9,663 bases of DNA, from NCBI GenBank assembly GCA_937901485.1, contig CALGTT010000258.1:1-9663 (forward strand), in the 5' to 3' direction. The position numbers were made by a program, and so were the translations under genes. The DNA comes from an uncultured Ruminococcus sp. Lineage in GTDB: Bacteria; Bacillota; Clostridia; Oscillospirales; Ruminococcaceae. Shown in pieces: positions 1-7,100 of the stretch. How positions within the stretch are numbered: position 1 is the first letter of the stretch; each line of letters opens with the position of its first letter. The notes beneath the pieces were generated by a model, which did no database searches, was not told the DNA's origin, and was given only the letters and a program-made list of their open reading frames with translations.

Positions 1-2
1 AC

Positions 3-1241
3 TACATCGGCATCGTCGGCAAATACGGCGCACAGGTTCAGGCACTTCTGAAAAAGGCAGCAAATCTGGACATTCAGACCATCTGCCCGCTGCATGGCCC
101 CGTACTGAAAGAAAACCTCGGTTATTATCTGGATCTGTACAATACATGGTCGAGCTACCAGCCGGAGGAGGAAGGCATCGTGATCGCCTATACTTCTGTA
201 TACGGCAACACCAAAAAAGCTGTACTCCAGCTTGCCGACAAGCTCAAGGCGAACGGCTGCCCGAAGGTCGTTGTCAACGATCTGGCGCGCTGTGACATGG
301 CAGAGGCAGTGGAGGATGCATTCCGCTACAGCAAGCTTGTGCTGGCAACTACGACCTACAACGCGGAGATCTTCCCGTTCATGCGCGAATTCATCGCGCA
401 TCTGACCGAACGCAATTACAGCAACCGCACCGTTGCGATGATCGAGAACGGCAGCTGGGCACCGATGGCAGCAAAGGTGATGCGCGGAATGCTTGAAAAG
501 AGCAAGAACCTGACGTATACGGACACTACCGTAAAGATCCTGTCCGCCCTCAATGCCGACAGCAGCGCACAGCTTGACGCGCTTGCCGAGGAGCTGTGCC
601 GTGAATATCTGGCAAAGCAGGACGCAACGGCGAACAAGAACGACCTCTCCGCGCTGTTCAACATCGGCTATGGTCTGTATGTAGTGACCTCGCATGACGG
701 CAAGAAGGACAACGGACTGATCGTCAACACGGTATCGCAGGTGACGAACACCCCGAACCGGATCGCCGTGACCATCAGCAAGGAGAATTACTCCCACCAT
801 GTCATCAAGCAGACCGGAAAAATGAACATCAACTGTCTGACAGAGGATGCACCGTTTGCGGTGTTTGAGAAATTCGGCTTCCAGAGCGGCAGAAATGCGG
901 ACAAGTTTGAGGGCTGCACGCCCTACCGTTCCGACAACGGTCTGATCTTCCTGCCGCGGCACATCAATTCCTTCATGTCGCTGAAGGTGGAGCAGTATGT
1001 GGATCTGGAAACGCACGGCATGTTCATCTGCGCCGTGACCGAGGCGCGTGTGATGTCCGACAAGCCGACCATGACCTACACCTATTATCAGGAAAACGTC
1101 AAGCCCAAGCCTGAAACCGAGGGCAAGAAGGGCTATGTCTGCAAGATCTGCGGCTATGTGCACGAGGGCGACACCCTGCCGGAGGACTTTATCTGTCCGC
1201 TGTGCAAGCACGGAGCTGCGGACTTTGAACCGATTTCATAA
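3..1241 (+). CDS. Flavodiiron protein with flavin reductase and C-terminal rubredoxin domains (5' partial)
   Basis: Flavodiiron proteins reduce O2 to water (or NO to N2O) at a di-iron site using FMN, protecting anaerobes in the cytoplasm. The reading frame is open from base 3, so the N-terminus lies outside the window; the GTG at 180 is internal. In visible numbering, residues 1-59 are the end of the beta-lactamase-like di-iron domain, with the CPLHGPV motif carrying a metal-ligand His (H31). Residues 60-200 are a flavodoxin with FMN loops TSVYGNT (64-70), a TTTYNAE loop and ENGSWAP. Residues about 214-365 resemble the flavin reductase (FMN-binding split barrel) family. Residues 376-412 form a short rubredoxin with CxxC pairs at C380/C383 and C398/C401, spaced as in rubrerythrin rather than classical rubredoxin. 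The fusion suggests NAD(P)H-to-flavin-to-rubredoxin-to-di-iron electron flow within one chain. A free rubredoxin follows. The domain calls are secure; the choice of O2 or NO as substrate is not visible. Confidence 0.93.
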   Translation, partial: YIGIVGKYGAQVQALLKKAANLDIQTICPLHGPVLKENLGYYLDLYNTWSSYQPEEEGIVIAYTSVYGNTKKAVLQLADKLKANGCPKVVVNDLARCDMAEAVEDAFRYSKLVLATTTYNAEIFPFMREFIAHLTERNYSNRTVAMIENGSWAPMAAKVMRGMLEKSKNLTYTDTTVKILSALNADSSAQLDALAEELCREYLAKQDATANKNDLSALFNIGYGLYVVTSHDGKKDNGLIVNTVSQVTNTPNRIAVTISKENYSHHVIKQTGKMNINCLTEDAPFAVFEKFGFQSGRNADKFEGCTPYRSDNGLIFLPRHINSFMSLKVEQYVDLETHGMFICAVTEARVMSDKPTMTYTYYQENVKPKPETEGKKGYVCKICGYVHEGDTLPEDFICPLCKHGAADFEPIS

Positions 1242-1256
1242 GAACAGCATGTTCTT
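1240..1256 (+). repeat. Small palindrome overlapping the flavodiiron stop codon
   Basis: A perfect 7-bp inverted repeat (arms AAGAACA and TGTTCTT, loop GCA) begins inside the TAA stop codon. Its right part, bases 1243-1256, is repeated exactly at 1433-1446. It has no T-tract, so it is not a convincing terminator. It could be an mRNA 3' end structure, an operator half-site, or simply the insertion target of the element that follows. Confidence 0.5.
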
Positions 1257-1446
1257 GCGTTTGTCAAAAAAGCGGGACTCGGGGGCGCAGCCCCCGCACA
1301 TTCCTCCCCCACTTGTGGGGGAGGTGCCGCCGAACGGCGGCGGAGGGGGCGGCAATCTCTTTTGTCTTGCAGCACAAGCAGCGATCACAAAGAGTCACTG
1401 ACGCTCCACAGGGCTTTTCAGCAAATCACAGAAACAGCATGTTCTT
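1243..1446. mobile_element. Candidate palindromic MITE-like element between 14-bp direct repeats
   Basis: The 14-base sequence AACAGCATGTTCTT occurs exactly at 1243-1256 and 1433-1446. Between the copies lie imperfect inverted ends (TTTG-N2-AAAAAAGC at 1260-1273 against the reverse complement of GCTTTT-CAG-CAAA at 1413-1425) and a core of three back-to-back GC-rich hairpins. There is no transposase frame. Collapsing the duplication would leave about 50 bp between the flavodiiron and rubredoxin genes, a normal operon spacer. I infer a small non-autonomous inserted element. An alternative is a resident palindromic repeat whose flanking repeats arose by chance or recombination. Confidence 0.45.
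1280..1341. repeat. Three consecutive GC-rich hairpins (interspersed palindromic repeat)
   Basis: Three perfect inverted repeats stand in a row: 1280-1296 (7-bp arms CGGGGGC, loop GCA), 1303-1324 (10-bp arms CCTCCCCCAC, spacer TT) and 1326-1341 (7-bp arms GCCGCCG, spacer AA). Read through in frame, the region gives a proline/glycine-rich string typical of intergenic repeat translation rather than a protein. Similar CCTCCCCC...GGGGGAGG palindromes are, from general knowledge, recurrent in clostridial gut genomes. No T-tract follows, so transcription termination is not its obvious role; mRNA stabilisation is possible. Confidence 0.7.
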
Positions 1447-1466
1447 TTGAATACAATTTAATTTTC

Positions 1467-1473
1467 AAGGAGG
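1467..1473 (+). promoter_or_regulatory. Shine-Dalgarno site of the rubredoxin gene
   Basis: AAGGAGG lies 8 bases before the ATG at 1482 and fixes this start. Longer frames opening upstream at 1362 run through the repeat element and are not plausible. A TACAAT at 1452-1457 could be a -10 box, but no good -35 lies at the right distance, so a separate promoter is uncertain. Confidence 0.85.
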
Positions 1474-1481
1474 AACACACC

Positions 1482-1643
1482 ATGAAGAAGTATGTATGCG
1501 ATGCCTGCGGATGGGTATACGACGAGGAACAGGGTGCACCGGAGCTGGGGATCGCTCCCGGCACAAAGTTCGAGGATCTCCCCGATGACTTCGAATGCCC
1601 GCTTTGCAGCGTGGGTAAGGATATGTTCAGCGAGGAAGCGTAA
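1482..1643 (+). CDS. Rubredoxin
   Basis: A 53-residue classical rubredoxin, the usual family length. It is a small soluble one-electron carrier with one iron held by four cysteines: C6 and C9 (CDACGW) and C39 and C42 (CPLCS). Typical family features are present: the YVCDACGWVYD opening, the GIAPGTKFEDLPDDF central stretch and the KDMF end. The usual Gly after the last Cys is Ser here. The start is set by AAGGAGG 8 bases upstream, and an intrinsic terminator follows the stop directly. Lying downstream of the flavodiiron gene on the same strand, it probably donates electrons to that enzyme or to other peroxide/oxygen-detoxifying proteins. It is the second rubredoxin unit here, since the flavodiiron protein already carries a fused one. 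Confidence 0.96.
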   Translation: MKKYVCDACGWVYDEEQGAPELGIAPGTKFEDLPDDFECPLCSVGKDMFSEEA

Positions 1644-1655
1644 GGCAATAAAAAG

Positions 1656-1683
1656 AGGACGGTGCGTGGGCATCGTCCTTTTT
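1656..1683. terminator. Bidirectional intrinsic terminator between rubredoxin and the RloB-like gene
   Basis: The arms AGGACGGTGC (1656-1665) and GCATCGTCCT (1670-1679) form a 10-bp stem with one G-T wobble and loop GTGG. Five T's (1679-1683) follow on the + strand, and an A-run (1650-1654) precedes the stem, giving a U-tract on the - strand as well. The stop codon of the RloB-like gene (1682-1684) lies within the + strand T-tract, so the two convergent genes share this terminator. Confidence 0.88.
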
Positions 1684-2491
1684 ATGGGGTATCGGGGGTA
1701 ATAACAGTGTCATAAAAACCGTTCTGATTACCATAATAATCCACAATCAGGAAAAGGCAGGTGTTCAGAACATAGAGCTTTGCTTCATTGTTGATTTTTA
1801 CAGCCTGACAGTCTGCAATGTTTTTTGCCGTTGAAACATTCAGGTAGTTTTCATAGTCCGTGAGTACGTCAAAGCGCGGCGCGGCTACGGATTTCAAACG
1901 TTCAAGATTCATGCGGATAAGATTGGTGAAATCTGCTTTTGTATATGTGTCTATGTTTTTTCCTGCTAAGCATTTCGCGCTTGCAAAGCTTTTGAACTTC
2001 GCCATTTCGTCAATGGGAATTTCAGGGGCAGGGTAGCCCTCCTCCTCACAGGTATCGCAATAGCGGTAGGACTCCATCATGGGGTAATTGATGTACAACC
2101 GCCCGATGGTCGGGTCGGTTTCGTCCGTAAAATGTTCAGCCATTTCAATCAGCTTGGGGAAATTTTCTGTCAATCTGTCTGCAATGGGTACATCTTGTTT
2201 TATTTTTCGCAGGTGCGGTGATTTGTTGTGCAGATCCGCATCAAAGACCAGATAGGTGTATGTGAATTTCTCATGATAAAGTGTTTCGCATATCTCCTCA
2301 TCAGGAACGATCTCACGCAGTACATCCCTGATATCACATGCAAATTCATAGGCTTTACACTTGGCATAGAGCGAATAGAGATTCGTACCGACAACGAAAA
2401 GCTCCGCTTCCAAGCCGAATTGTCGGAGCAATCCCTTGAAGAACGCAGGCTCTGTTTTTGCACCCTCTACGATTAACAGTATTTTCTTCAT
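1682..2491 (-). CDS. RloB/AbiLii-like TOPRIM-family protein of a two-gene defence module
   Basis: 269 residues. The N-terminus ILLIVEGAKTEPAFFKG (4-20) carries the invariant Glu-Gly (E9, G10) and the KTEP signature of RloB-like proteins. A hydrophobic strand ends in LVFDADLH, giving the acidic DxD pair D84/D86, and NYPMMES (135-141) matches the NxPxxE motif of this group. Together these are the metal-binding elements of a TOPRIM-type nuclease fold. In RloAB, AbiL and PARIS systems the TOPRIM partner is the toxic effector held or triggered by an ABC-type ATPase, and activation during phage infection stops host growth. The ATG overlaps the upstream ATPase stop by ATGA, so translation is coupled. 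I see no signal peptide or membrane segment; the protein should be cytoplasmic. Family-level confidence is good. A nuclease activity, and its substrate (DNA, tRNA or other), is inference. Confidence 0.82.
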   Translation of the reverse strand: MKKILLIVEGAKTEPAFFKGLLRQFGLEAELFVVGTNLYSLYAKCKAYEFACDIRDVLREIVPDEEICETLYHEKFTYTYLVFDADLHNKSPHLRKIKQDVPIADRLTENFPKLIEMAEHFTDETDPTIGRLYINYPMMESYRYCDTCEEEGYPAPEIPIDEMAKFKSFASAKCLAGKNIDTYTKADFTNLIRMNLERLKSVAAPRFDVLTDYENYLNVSTAKNIADCQAVKINNEAKLYVLNTCLFLIVDYYGNQNGFYDTVITPDTP

Positions 2492-3606
2492 GACTCTACA
2501 AATGCTCCATTGATATACATCTTTTCCAGATTGTGTGCTTCACGGATCTCCTTGTCCGTTGCGCTGCGCAGATTGGTGATCCTGTTATTTGACATCAGGA
2601 AACAGCAGTCCGGTCTTGTCAGGCGATTCTGCATCAGGTAGGTATTATGTGTAGTAAGAATACTCTGGAACCTTGGCTCTGCATTATTCAGAAGCTTTAC
2701 AAGCCGTTCCGCTGCTTCATAGTGCAGAAATGCGTCAAATTCATCAATGAACAGCAGGGACAGCTTAGGATATGCCTGTAGGCTCCATGCATAATACAGG
2801 AGCAGCATTTTTGTGCCTGTGGAAGCCAGTGCAGTAAATGGTGCTTTGTTTTTGCCGTCATTAAAATAGGCATACAATACATATTTGTCGTTTTCTTCCT
2901 CAAAGCCGAGCTGATAATCCACATCATTGCTTCGCAGGAATTCTTCAAATTCCGCGAGCTTTCCCTTTCGCTGGATAATGTCCGTGGGCTTTTCATCCTC
3001 AAAGCTGGGGGTAAATCCCATAAAAGAATTACCGTCGGACAAACTGCGGTACCAGAGCATATTATTGCAGAACTGCATCAGCTTTGTCAGGGGGGATTCA
3101 GGATTGACGGGGGTATTGCGGTAGATATATTTCAGCACGGACAGCTTTCCTTCTGTCGGCTCAATATTCAAAGTTCCTTTTAATGAGGGGTGTACGAAGT
3201 TGTTATCAGCAAGCTCTTTGAAAGGAAAGTATTCAATCAATTTTTCCCCATTTACTTCCAGCAATTCGCAAAGAAGAGTACTCTGATTGATTTTAAGATA
3301 TTTATAAACAACACGGTCATTTCCGAACTTAAAATGGTAGTGAAATTCCACTGGCTTATCAGGATGATGCAGATTTCTATAAATTTTAACTGTTTTTTTG
3401 TGATTGTCCGTCAGATGCGTGGTAATATCGAACAGAGCCATACCCAAGGCACTTTTGCCAACTCCATTTTTTCCGTACACAATCGCCTTGTTTACCACGC
3501 CGTTATAGACAAGATTCTGATTGAAATTATAGTTGTGGGCGGTCAAATCCCATTCCAGCAGTTCTGAAAATCCCATAAAATTCTGAACTTCAAATTTTTC
3601 CAGCAT
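2488..3606 (-). CDS. AAA/ABC-type ATPase, sensor subunit of an RloAB/AbiL/PARIS-like defence pair
   Basis: 372 residues from the ATG at 3606. It is an ABC/SMC-like ATPase of the AAA_15/AAA_21 group: the N-terminal strand KFEVQNFMGFSE is typical of the RecF/SMC-like fold, with Walker A GKNGVGKS (45-52), an ABC-signature-like ASTGTKMLL (261-269), Walker B LSLLFIDEFDAF (282-293; D288, E289) and switch histidine TTHN (H320). Residues about 70-255 form the insertion domain that in this group often senses the trigger or binds the partner. It overlaps the RloB-like gene by four bases, the standard ATPase-then-TOPRIM order. Family knowledge suggests a cytoplasmic complex that detects phage proteins and releases the effector. 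An in-frame extension to 3672 exists, but its ATG at 3645 lies inside the promoter -10 box, and AGGAG sits 10 bases before 3606. Base composition looks more AT-rich than in the flanking genes, consistent with transfer. Confidence 0.85.
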   Translation of the reverse strand: MLEKFEVQNFMGFSELLEWDLTAHNYNFNQNLVYNGVVNKAIVYGKNGVGKSALGMALFDITTHLTDNHKKTVKIYRNLHHPDKPVEFHYHFKFGNDRVVYKYLKINQSTLLCELLEVNGEKLIEYFPFKELADNNFVHPSLKGTLNIEPTEGKLSVLKYIYRNTPVNPESPLTKLMQFCNNMLWYRSLSDGNSFMGFTPSFEDEKPTDIIQRKGKLAEFEEFLRSNDVDYQLGFEEENDKYVLYAYFNDGKNKAPFTALASTGTKMLLLYYAWSLQAYPKLSLLFIDEFDAFLHYEAAERLVKLLNNAEPRFQSILTTHNTYLMQNRLTRPDCCFLMSNNRITNLRSATDKEIREAHNLEKMYINGAFVES

Positions 3607-3643
3607 CGCCGTTTCACTCCTATCGTGCAGATTTTCTGTTTTC

Positions 3644-3672
3644 ATTATAGCACATTCTCCTTTCAAGGTCAA
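3644..3672 (-). promoter_or_regulatory. Sigma-A promoter of the ATPase/RloB operon
   Basis: On the - strand, TTGACC (3672-3667), a 17-base spacer, and TATAAT (3649-3644) preceded by TG at the extended -10 position (TGCTATAAT). The predicted transcript starts near 3637, leaving a leader of about 30 bases to the ATG at 3606. This argues against the upstream ATG at 3645, which overlaps the -10 box. Confidence 0.85.
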
Positions 3673-3802
3673 TAGTTATCGTAAAAAAACTACGGCTTCG
3701 TAAAATAATTACAGATAAAGTATGTGCAATCAAAGGCAGTTTATACCCACAATCTTCCGTTTTGTATCCATATCGTATAATCCGTATCTGCAATTATACA
3801 AT

Positions 3803-3832
3803 TTGACAAAACTCTCCTATTTATGGTATAAT
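3803..3832 (+). promoter_or_regulatory. Consensus sigma-A promoter driving the peptidase leader
   Basis: TTGACA (3803-3808) and TATAAT (3827-3832) are both perfect, with an 18-base spacer, and TGG before the -10 gives an extended -10. Transcription should start near 3839, about 305 bases before the peptidase start at 4144, so the mRNA would have a long 5' leader. Such a strong promoter with a long leader suggests control after initiation. Confidence 0.88.
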
Positions 3833-3837
3833 GAACC

Positions 3838-3938
3838 TGCACAAATCATGTAAAAAGGACGTGAGATCATGATGCAGGGTACTGAAGCCTATGTGATCTG
3901 CACGGGGAATCTGCGGGAACATACCATGCACAAATCAT
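3838..3938. repeat. 12-base direct repeat flanking the leader ORF
   Basis: TGCACAAATCAT occurs at 3838-3849, right at the predicted transcription start, and again at 3927-3938, inside the end of the small ORF. The repeat period is 89 bases. It may mark a short duplication or an excisable segment, or be chance in AT-rich sequence. Confidence 0.45.
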
Positions 3939-3946
3939 TTTTTTGA
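3869..3946 (+). CDS. Possible 25-residue leader peptide or gene remnant
   Basis: A short frame MMQGTEAYVICTGNLREH... of 25 codons begins with ATG ATG at 3869/3872. It is preceded by AAGGA (3855-3859) at 9 bases and lies about 30 bases downstream of a consensus promoter, so it is very likely to be translated if the mRNA is made. It ends at TGA immediately after a run of seven T's (3938-3944). Losing one T would extend the frame through ENPSNLFPSALLYK to a TAG at 3987-3989, so it may be a frameshifted or slippage-controlled peptide. I recognise no family. It could instead be non-functional leader sequence. Confidence 0.35.
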   Translation: MMQGTEAYVICTGNLREHTMHKSFF

Positions 3947-3987
3947 AAATCCATCCAATCTTTTTCCGTCTGCGTTGTTATATAAGT

Positions 3988-4030
3988 AGAAACCATAACG
4001 GCGCGGACTGATCATCCGGCGCAGGTTTCT
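3988..4030 (+). ncRNA. Two-tier hairpin in the peptidase mRNA leader
   Basis: The outer arms AGAAACC (3988-3994) and GGTTTCT (4024-4030) enclose a second stem, GCGCGGA (4001-4007) with TCC-G-GCGC (4015-4022, one bulged G), closed by loop CTGATCA. The nested complementarity points to a folded RNA element upstream of the terminator-like hairpin. It is not a riboswitch class I can name. Confidence 0.5.
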
Positions 4031-4052
4031 GTCATTCTCTCCATTTGACAAA

Positions 4053-4084
4053 GCATGTGCCCGCTGATGGCGGGCATGTGTTTT
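4053..4084 (+). terminator. Terminator-like hairpin in the leader (possible attenuator)
   Basis: GCATGTGCCCGC (4053-4064) pairs with GCGGGCATGTGT (4070-4081) over 12 positions including three G-U pairs, with loop TGATG, followed by TTTTAT. The stem is strong but the U-run is short. Lying between the promoter at 3803 and the coding start at 4144, it would terminate most leader transcripts unless an alternative structure prevents it. Confidence 0.5.
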
Positions 4085-4130
4085 ATCCCAAAGGAGGAAA
4101 AACAGCATCTATTCATCGAGTATTTTTTAA

Positions 4131-4136
4131 AGGAGG
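4131..4136 (+). promoter_or_regulatory. Shine-Dalgarno site of the dockerin peptidase gene
   Basis: AGGAGG lies 7 bases before the ATG at 4144 and sets this start, ahead of a clear signal peptide. A second strong site, AAAGGAGG at 4089-4096, lies 41 bases upstream with no ATG, GTG or TTG at a usable distance, so it is either a standby site or a decoy. Confidence 0.88.
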
Positions 4137-4143
4137 TATCTTT

Positions 4144-7100
4144 ATGAAATGTAAGAAGATCGCTGCAGGCATTCTGGCACTTGCCATGCTCCCGCAGGCG
4201 GGACTGACCGCGCACGCAGAAGCGTCATTCTCACGCTACAAGCACATGTGGAGTATCACAACAGGCACCAACACGCTATCCGATCCCGCGAAAACATCCA
4301 TGGGGCTGACAGCGGAACATAACGCTGTCCTGACACAGTCCCTGAGCAACATTGATCTGTTTATGGCGCATTCCCTGCTCGGCAGCCATCATAATGTCCG
4401 GTACGGTATGACCGCAGTCTCACTGCTGGCAACACACGATCTGATCCCCTACAGCGAATACAAGCCTGAAGAAGATCTGAAGATCCCCGGACTGTTTTAC
4501 ATGACAAAGAACGGGATCACGGATGAGATCTGTTCGCTGATCTACTATTACCAGATCCTCCAGAACTGCACACCCATGCAGCAGTACATTGCAAACCAGA
4601 AGCTGACAACGACCAGCACGGAACGTCTGCAAACCCTCGTGAAGCTGGCAGAGGCGGGGACTCCCACGATCGTATCCCTCAATTCGTCCGTCTCCAATTA
4701 TACCGCACTTGCCTACAAGGCAGAATACGGCAGCTATGAATGGGACGGCGTGACCTATGACGGCATGATCGAGGTGTATCATCCGACCTACCAGACAAGC
4801 CACACCAGCTTCATCTACTTTAATTCGCAGGACTGGTCATGGTGCGTCCCGAAAGGCTCCTACGGCTCTGCACGCGGTCATGAGATCGAATACATATGCA
4901 GTGATCCGGACATCATCAACAGCGGCGGTCTGCATCAGGGAACGGACAAGCTGCCGGATGCAGACTTTGTGAACATTCTCCGGTACTTTTCCGAGAATAC
5001 CGATGCGGAATCTCTCACATTCTCTGCCATTGATTATGCCGACGGCACATGGACGGCACGGGATGCTGCACCGGAGGGCAGTTTGCGCTCGGACAACTAC
5101 TATTATTATTATGTCGGTGACTGCGGCACAGTCTTCACGCAGGAAACGGAAAGCAAGATCAGCGGCGAAATACAGTATGAGGGGACAAGGCAGTATGTCA
5201 AGGCGGGGGCTGTATCACAGTTTGTGACCGATCCGTCCGGCTATATGGAGCTGACCGGCAAAAACACAAGCTACAACATGCAGATGGCATTCAACGAGGG
5301 GCTGTACACCGGAAGCTGGTACAGCATGGAAATTTCCGGCACTGCGGATACCGTTTCCCTGCAAAAGACGGATGCCGGCTATCTCCTGACTTCGGATGAC
5401 ATTGACAATGTCATGGTGACTGCCGGCGGACGGGATGCACAGGCTTCACTGGTTTTCTCGGCAGATGCGGATTCCGTTCTGCTGTACGAGATAGACGCTT
5501 CCACCATCGGGGCAGCCGTGGATACGGACGGGGACGGCAGCTATGAAACGACCATCGCCAGAACGGGCGATCCAAGCGGCGGCACGTTCCTCATGGGACG
5601 CAACAACTGGATGTTCCGCAATTCGTCCCAAGTATTCGGGGATACTTATGAATTCACAGATGCTGACCGCGCACGGCTGGAGGAAACACTGAGCAATGTA
5701 GAACGCTATCAGGCTGGCGAGCTGATGGACAATGCATTCTTAGGCTCATGCTACGGTATGGCAGTACTGTCCGCACTTTCCTGCTATGATCTGATCGACT
5801 GCAAGCTCTACAGAGAAAACACGCACTCCCTGTTTGAACTGGGCAATCTCACCACAGAAATGGCATCCCTGATCAATTACTATTCCATGCTCCAGTATAC
5901 GGAGGAGATTTGGCAGTATATGGCGCGCAACATGACCGACAAGACGGAGGCAGAGCGTTTGCAGGAGCTGATCACGAATGTGGAGTCCGGCAAGCCGACA
6001 GTATTCTGCTACTACGGTGATTTCAATGCAGAGGGCAACCGTTCCGGTCATGCAGTTGTGGCGTATGGCATCGAATACGGTGATTTTCCGCTGTATGTCG
6101 GGCATACGAATGAGAATGGGCTTTATGTTACTCCCACAACCCCCACACATCACATGAACGGCAGGATCCGGATCTATGACAATGCGTTACAGCATACGCC
6201 GAACACAGTATCCTACCTGTATTTCAACACGGACACCAACGAATGGTACTACAACGGCAATGATTCCGAAAAGAACGCCAATATCTGCATGATGCTCCCG
6301 GACATCGACCTGCTCAATGCCAACGGCATTCTGGAGGGCACTGCTCCCTATACGATCGAAACCGATCCCCTTGCGCTGTTTTTCACCAAGGCACTGGATA
6401 CGGAGCATACAATGGAAAAGATCCGCTATGATGCAGGCACTTGGGAGGTCACGGAGAGTACGGATGCAGAGATACAGGCATTTCCGCTGTTCCTGACAAG
6501 CGGCGAAACCGGAAAGGCGCAGAACTTCACCATGACCGATATTGACAGCGGCTATGCACTGACGCTTGAAGCGGCGCAGGATCTGGATCTGGAAATGCAG
6601 TATCAGGACATCCTGCTCCTTGCAAAGGCGGACAAGGCTTCACAGGCGGTCTTCCATCCGGAGGGCTATGCAGAAATCAGCGGCGCAGCTGCACCCTATT
6701 CACTGAGAATGATCGAAAATGACGGCTGCTATACGGGAAGCTGGTATGATTTCCGCGTATCCGGCATCGGCGGCAATGCGTCGCTGCGCCGGACAGACGA
6801 GGGCTACATCCTGACGGCAGATGAGCTGAGTGAGATCGACGTACAGGCATACGGACATACCGCACAGGCTGGTCTGACCTTTAGTGTGCCTGTGAACAGC
6901 GTCCTGCTGTATGAGCTGGATGAAACCACCATTGGTGTGAAGGCGGATCTGGATGGTGACGGCGTGTATGAAACACCGTCACAGGAGATCCCTGAGCCGA
7001 CACGCGGCGACATGAACGCGGACGGCAGTGTGAATGCTGCGGATGCCGCGGAGATCCTGACGGCTGCGGCAAAGGCTGGCACGGGCGCGGGCACGCTGTC

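Larger units (their letters stand above)
3607..4143. other. AT-rich divergent intergenic region with leader elements
   Basis: 537 bases separate the divergent ATPase and dockerin-peptidase genes. The stretch holds the - strand promoter (3644-3672), a featureless AT-rich section (about 3673-3800), a + strand promoter (3803-3832), a short leader ORF (3869-3946), a 12-base direct repeat, a two-tier hairpin (3988-4030), a terminator-like hairpin (4053-4084) and two Shine-Dalgarno sequences (4090-4096 and 4131-4136). I could not match the leader to a riboswitch class I know. Confidence 0.75.

Noticed and set aside
180..182. GTG as the start of the flavodiiron protein
   Set aside because: The same frame is open to base 3 and encodes the end of the beta-lactamase-like domain with its CPLHGPV motif, so the GTG is an internal Val codon.
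1280..1341. GC-rich hairpins as terminator of the flavodiiron gene
   Set aside because: The stems are strong but no T-tract follows any of them on either strand.
1280..1341. CRISPR-like array
   Set aside because: The three palindromes differ from each other and lie without spacers; there are no regular repeat-spacer units or cas genes.
1135..1401. 88-residue + strand frame with a proline/glycine-rich middle
   Set aside because: It overlaps the rubredoxin domain out of frame and then translates the palindromic repeat; no ribosome binding site or family features.
4045..4050. TTGACA as a second promoter -35 close to the peptidase gene
   Set aside because: At a 17-base spacing the -10 position reads TGGCGG, and the stretch forms the terminator-like stem; no acceptable -10 is present.
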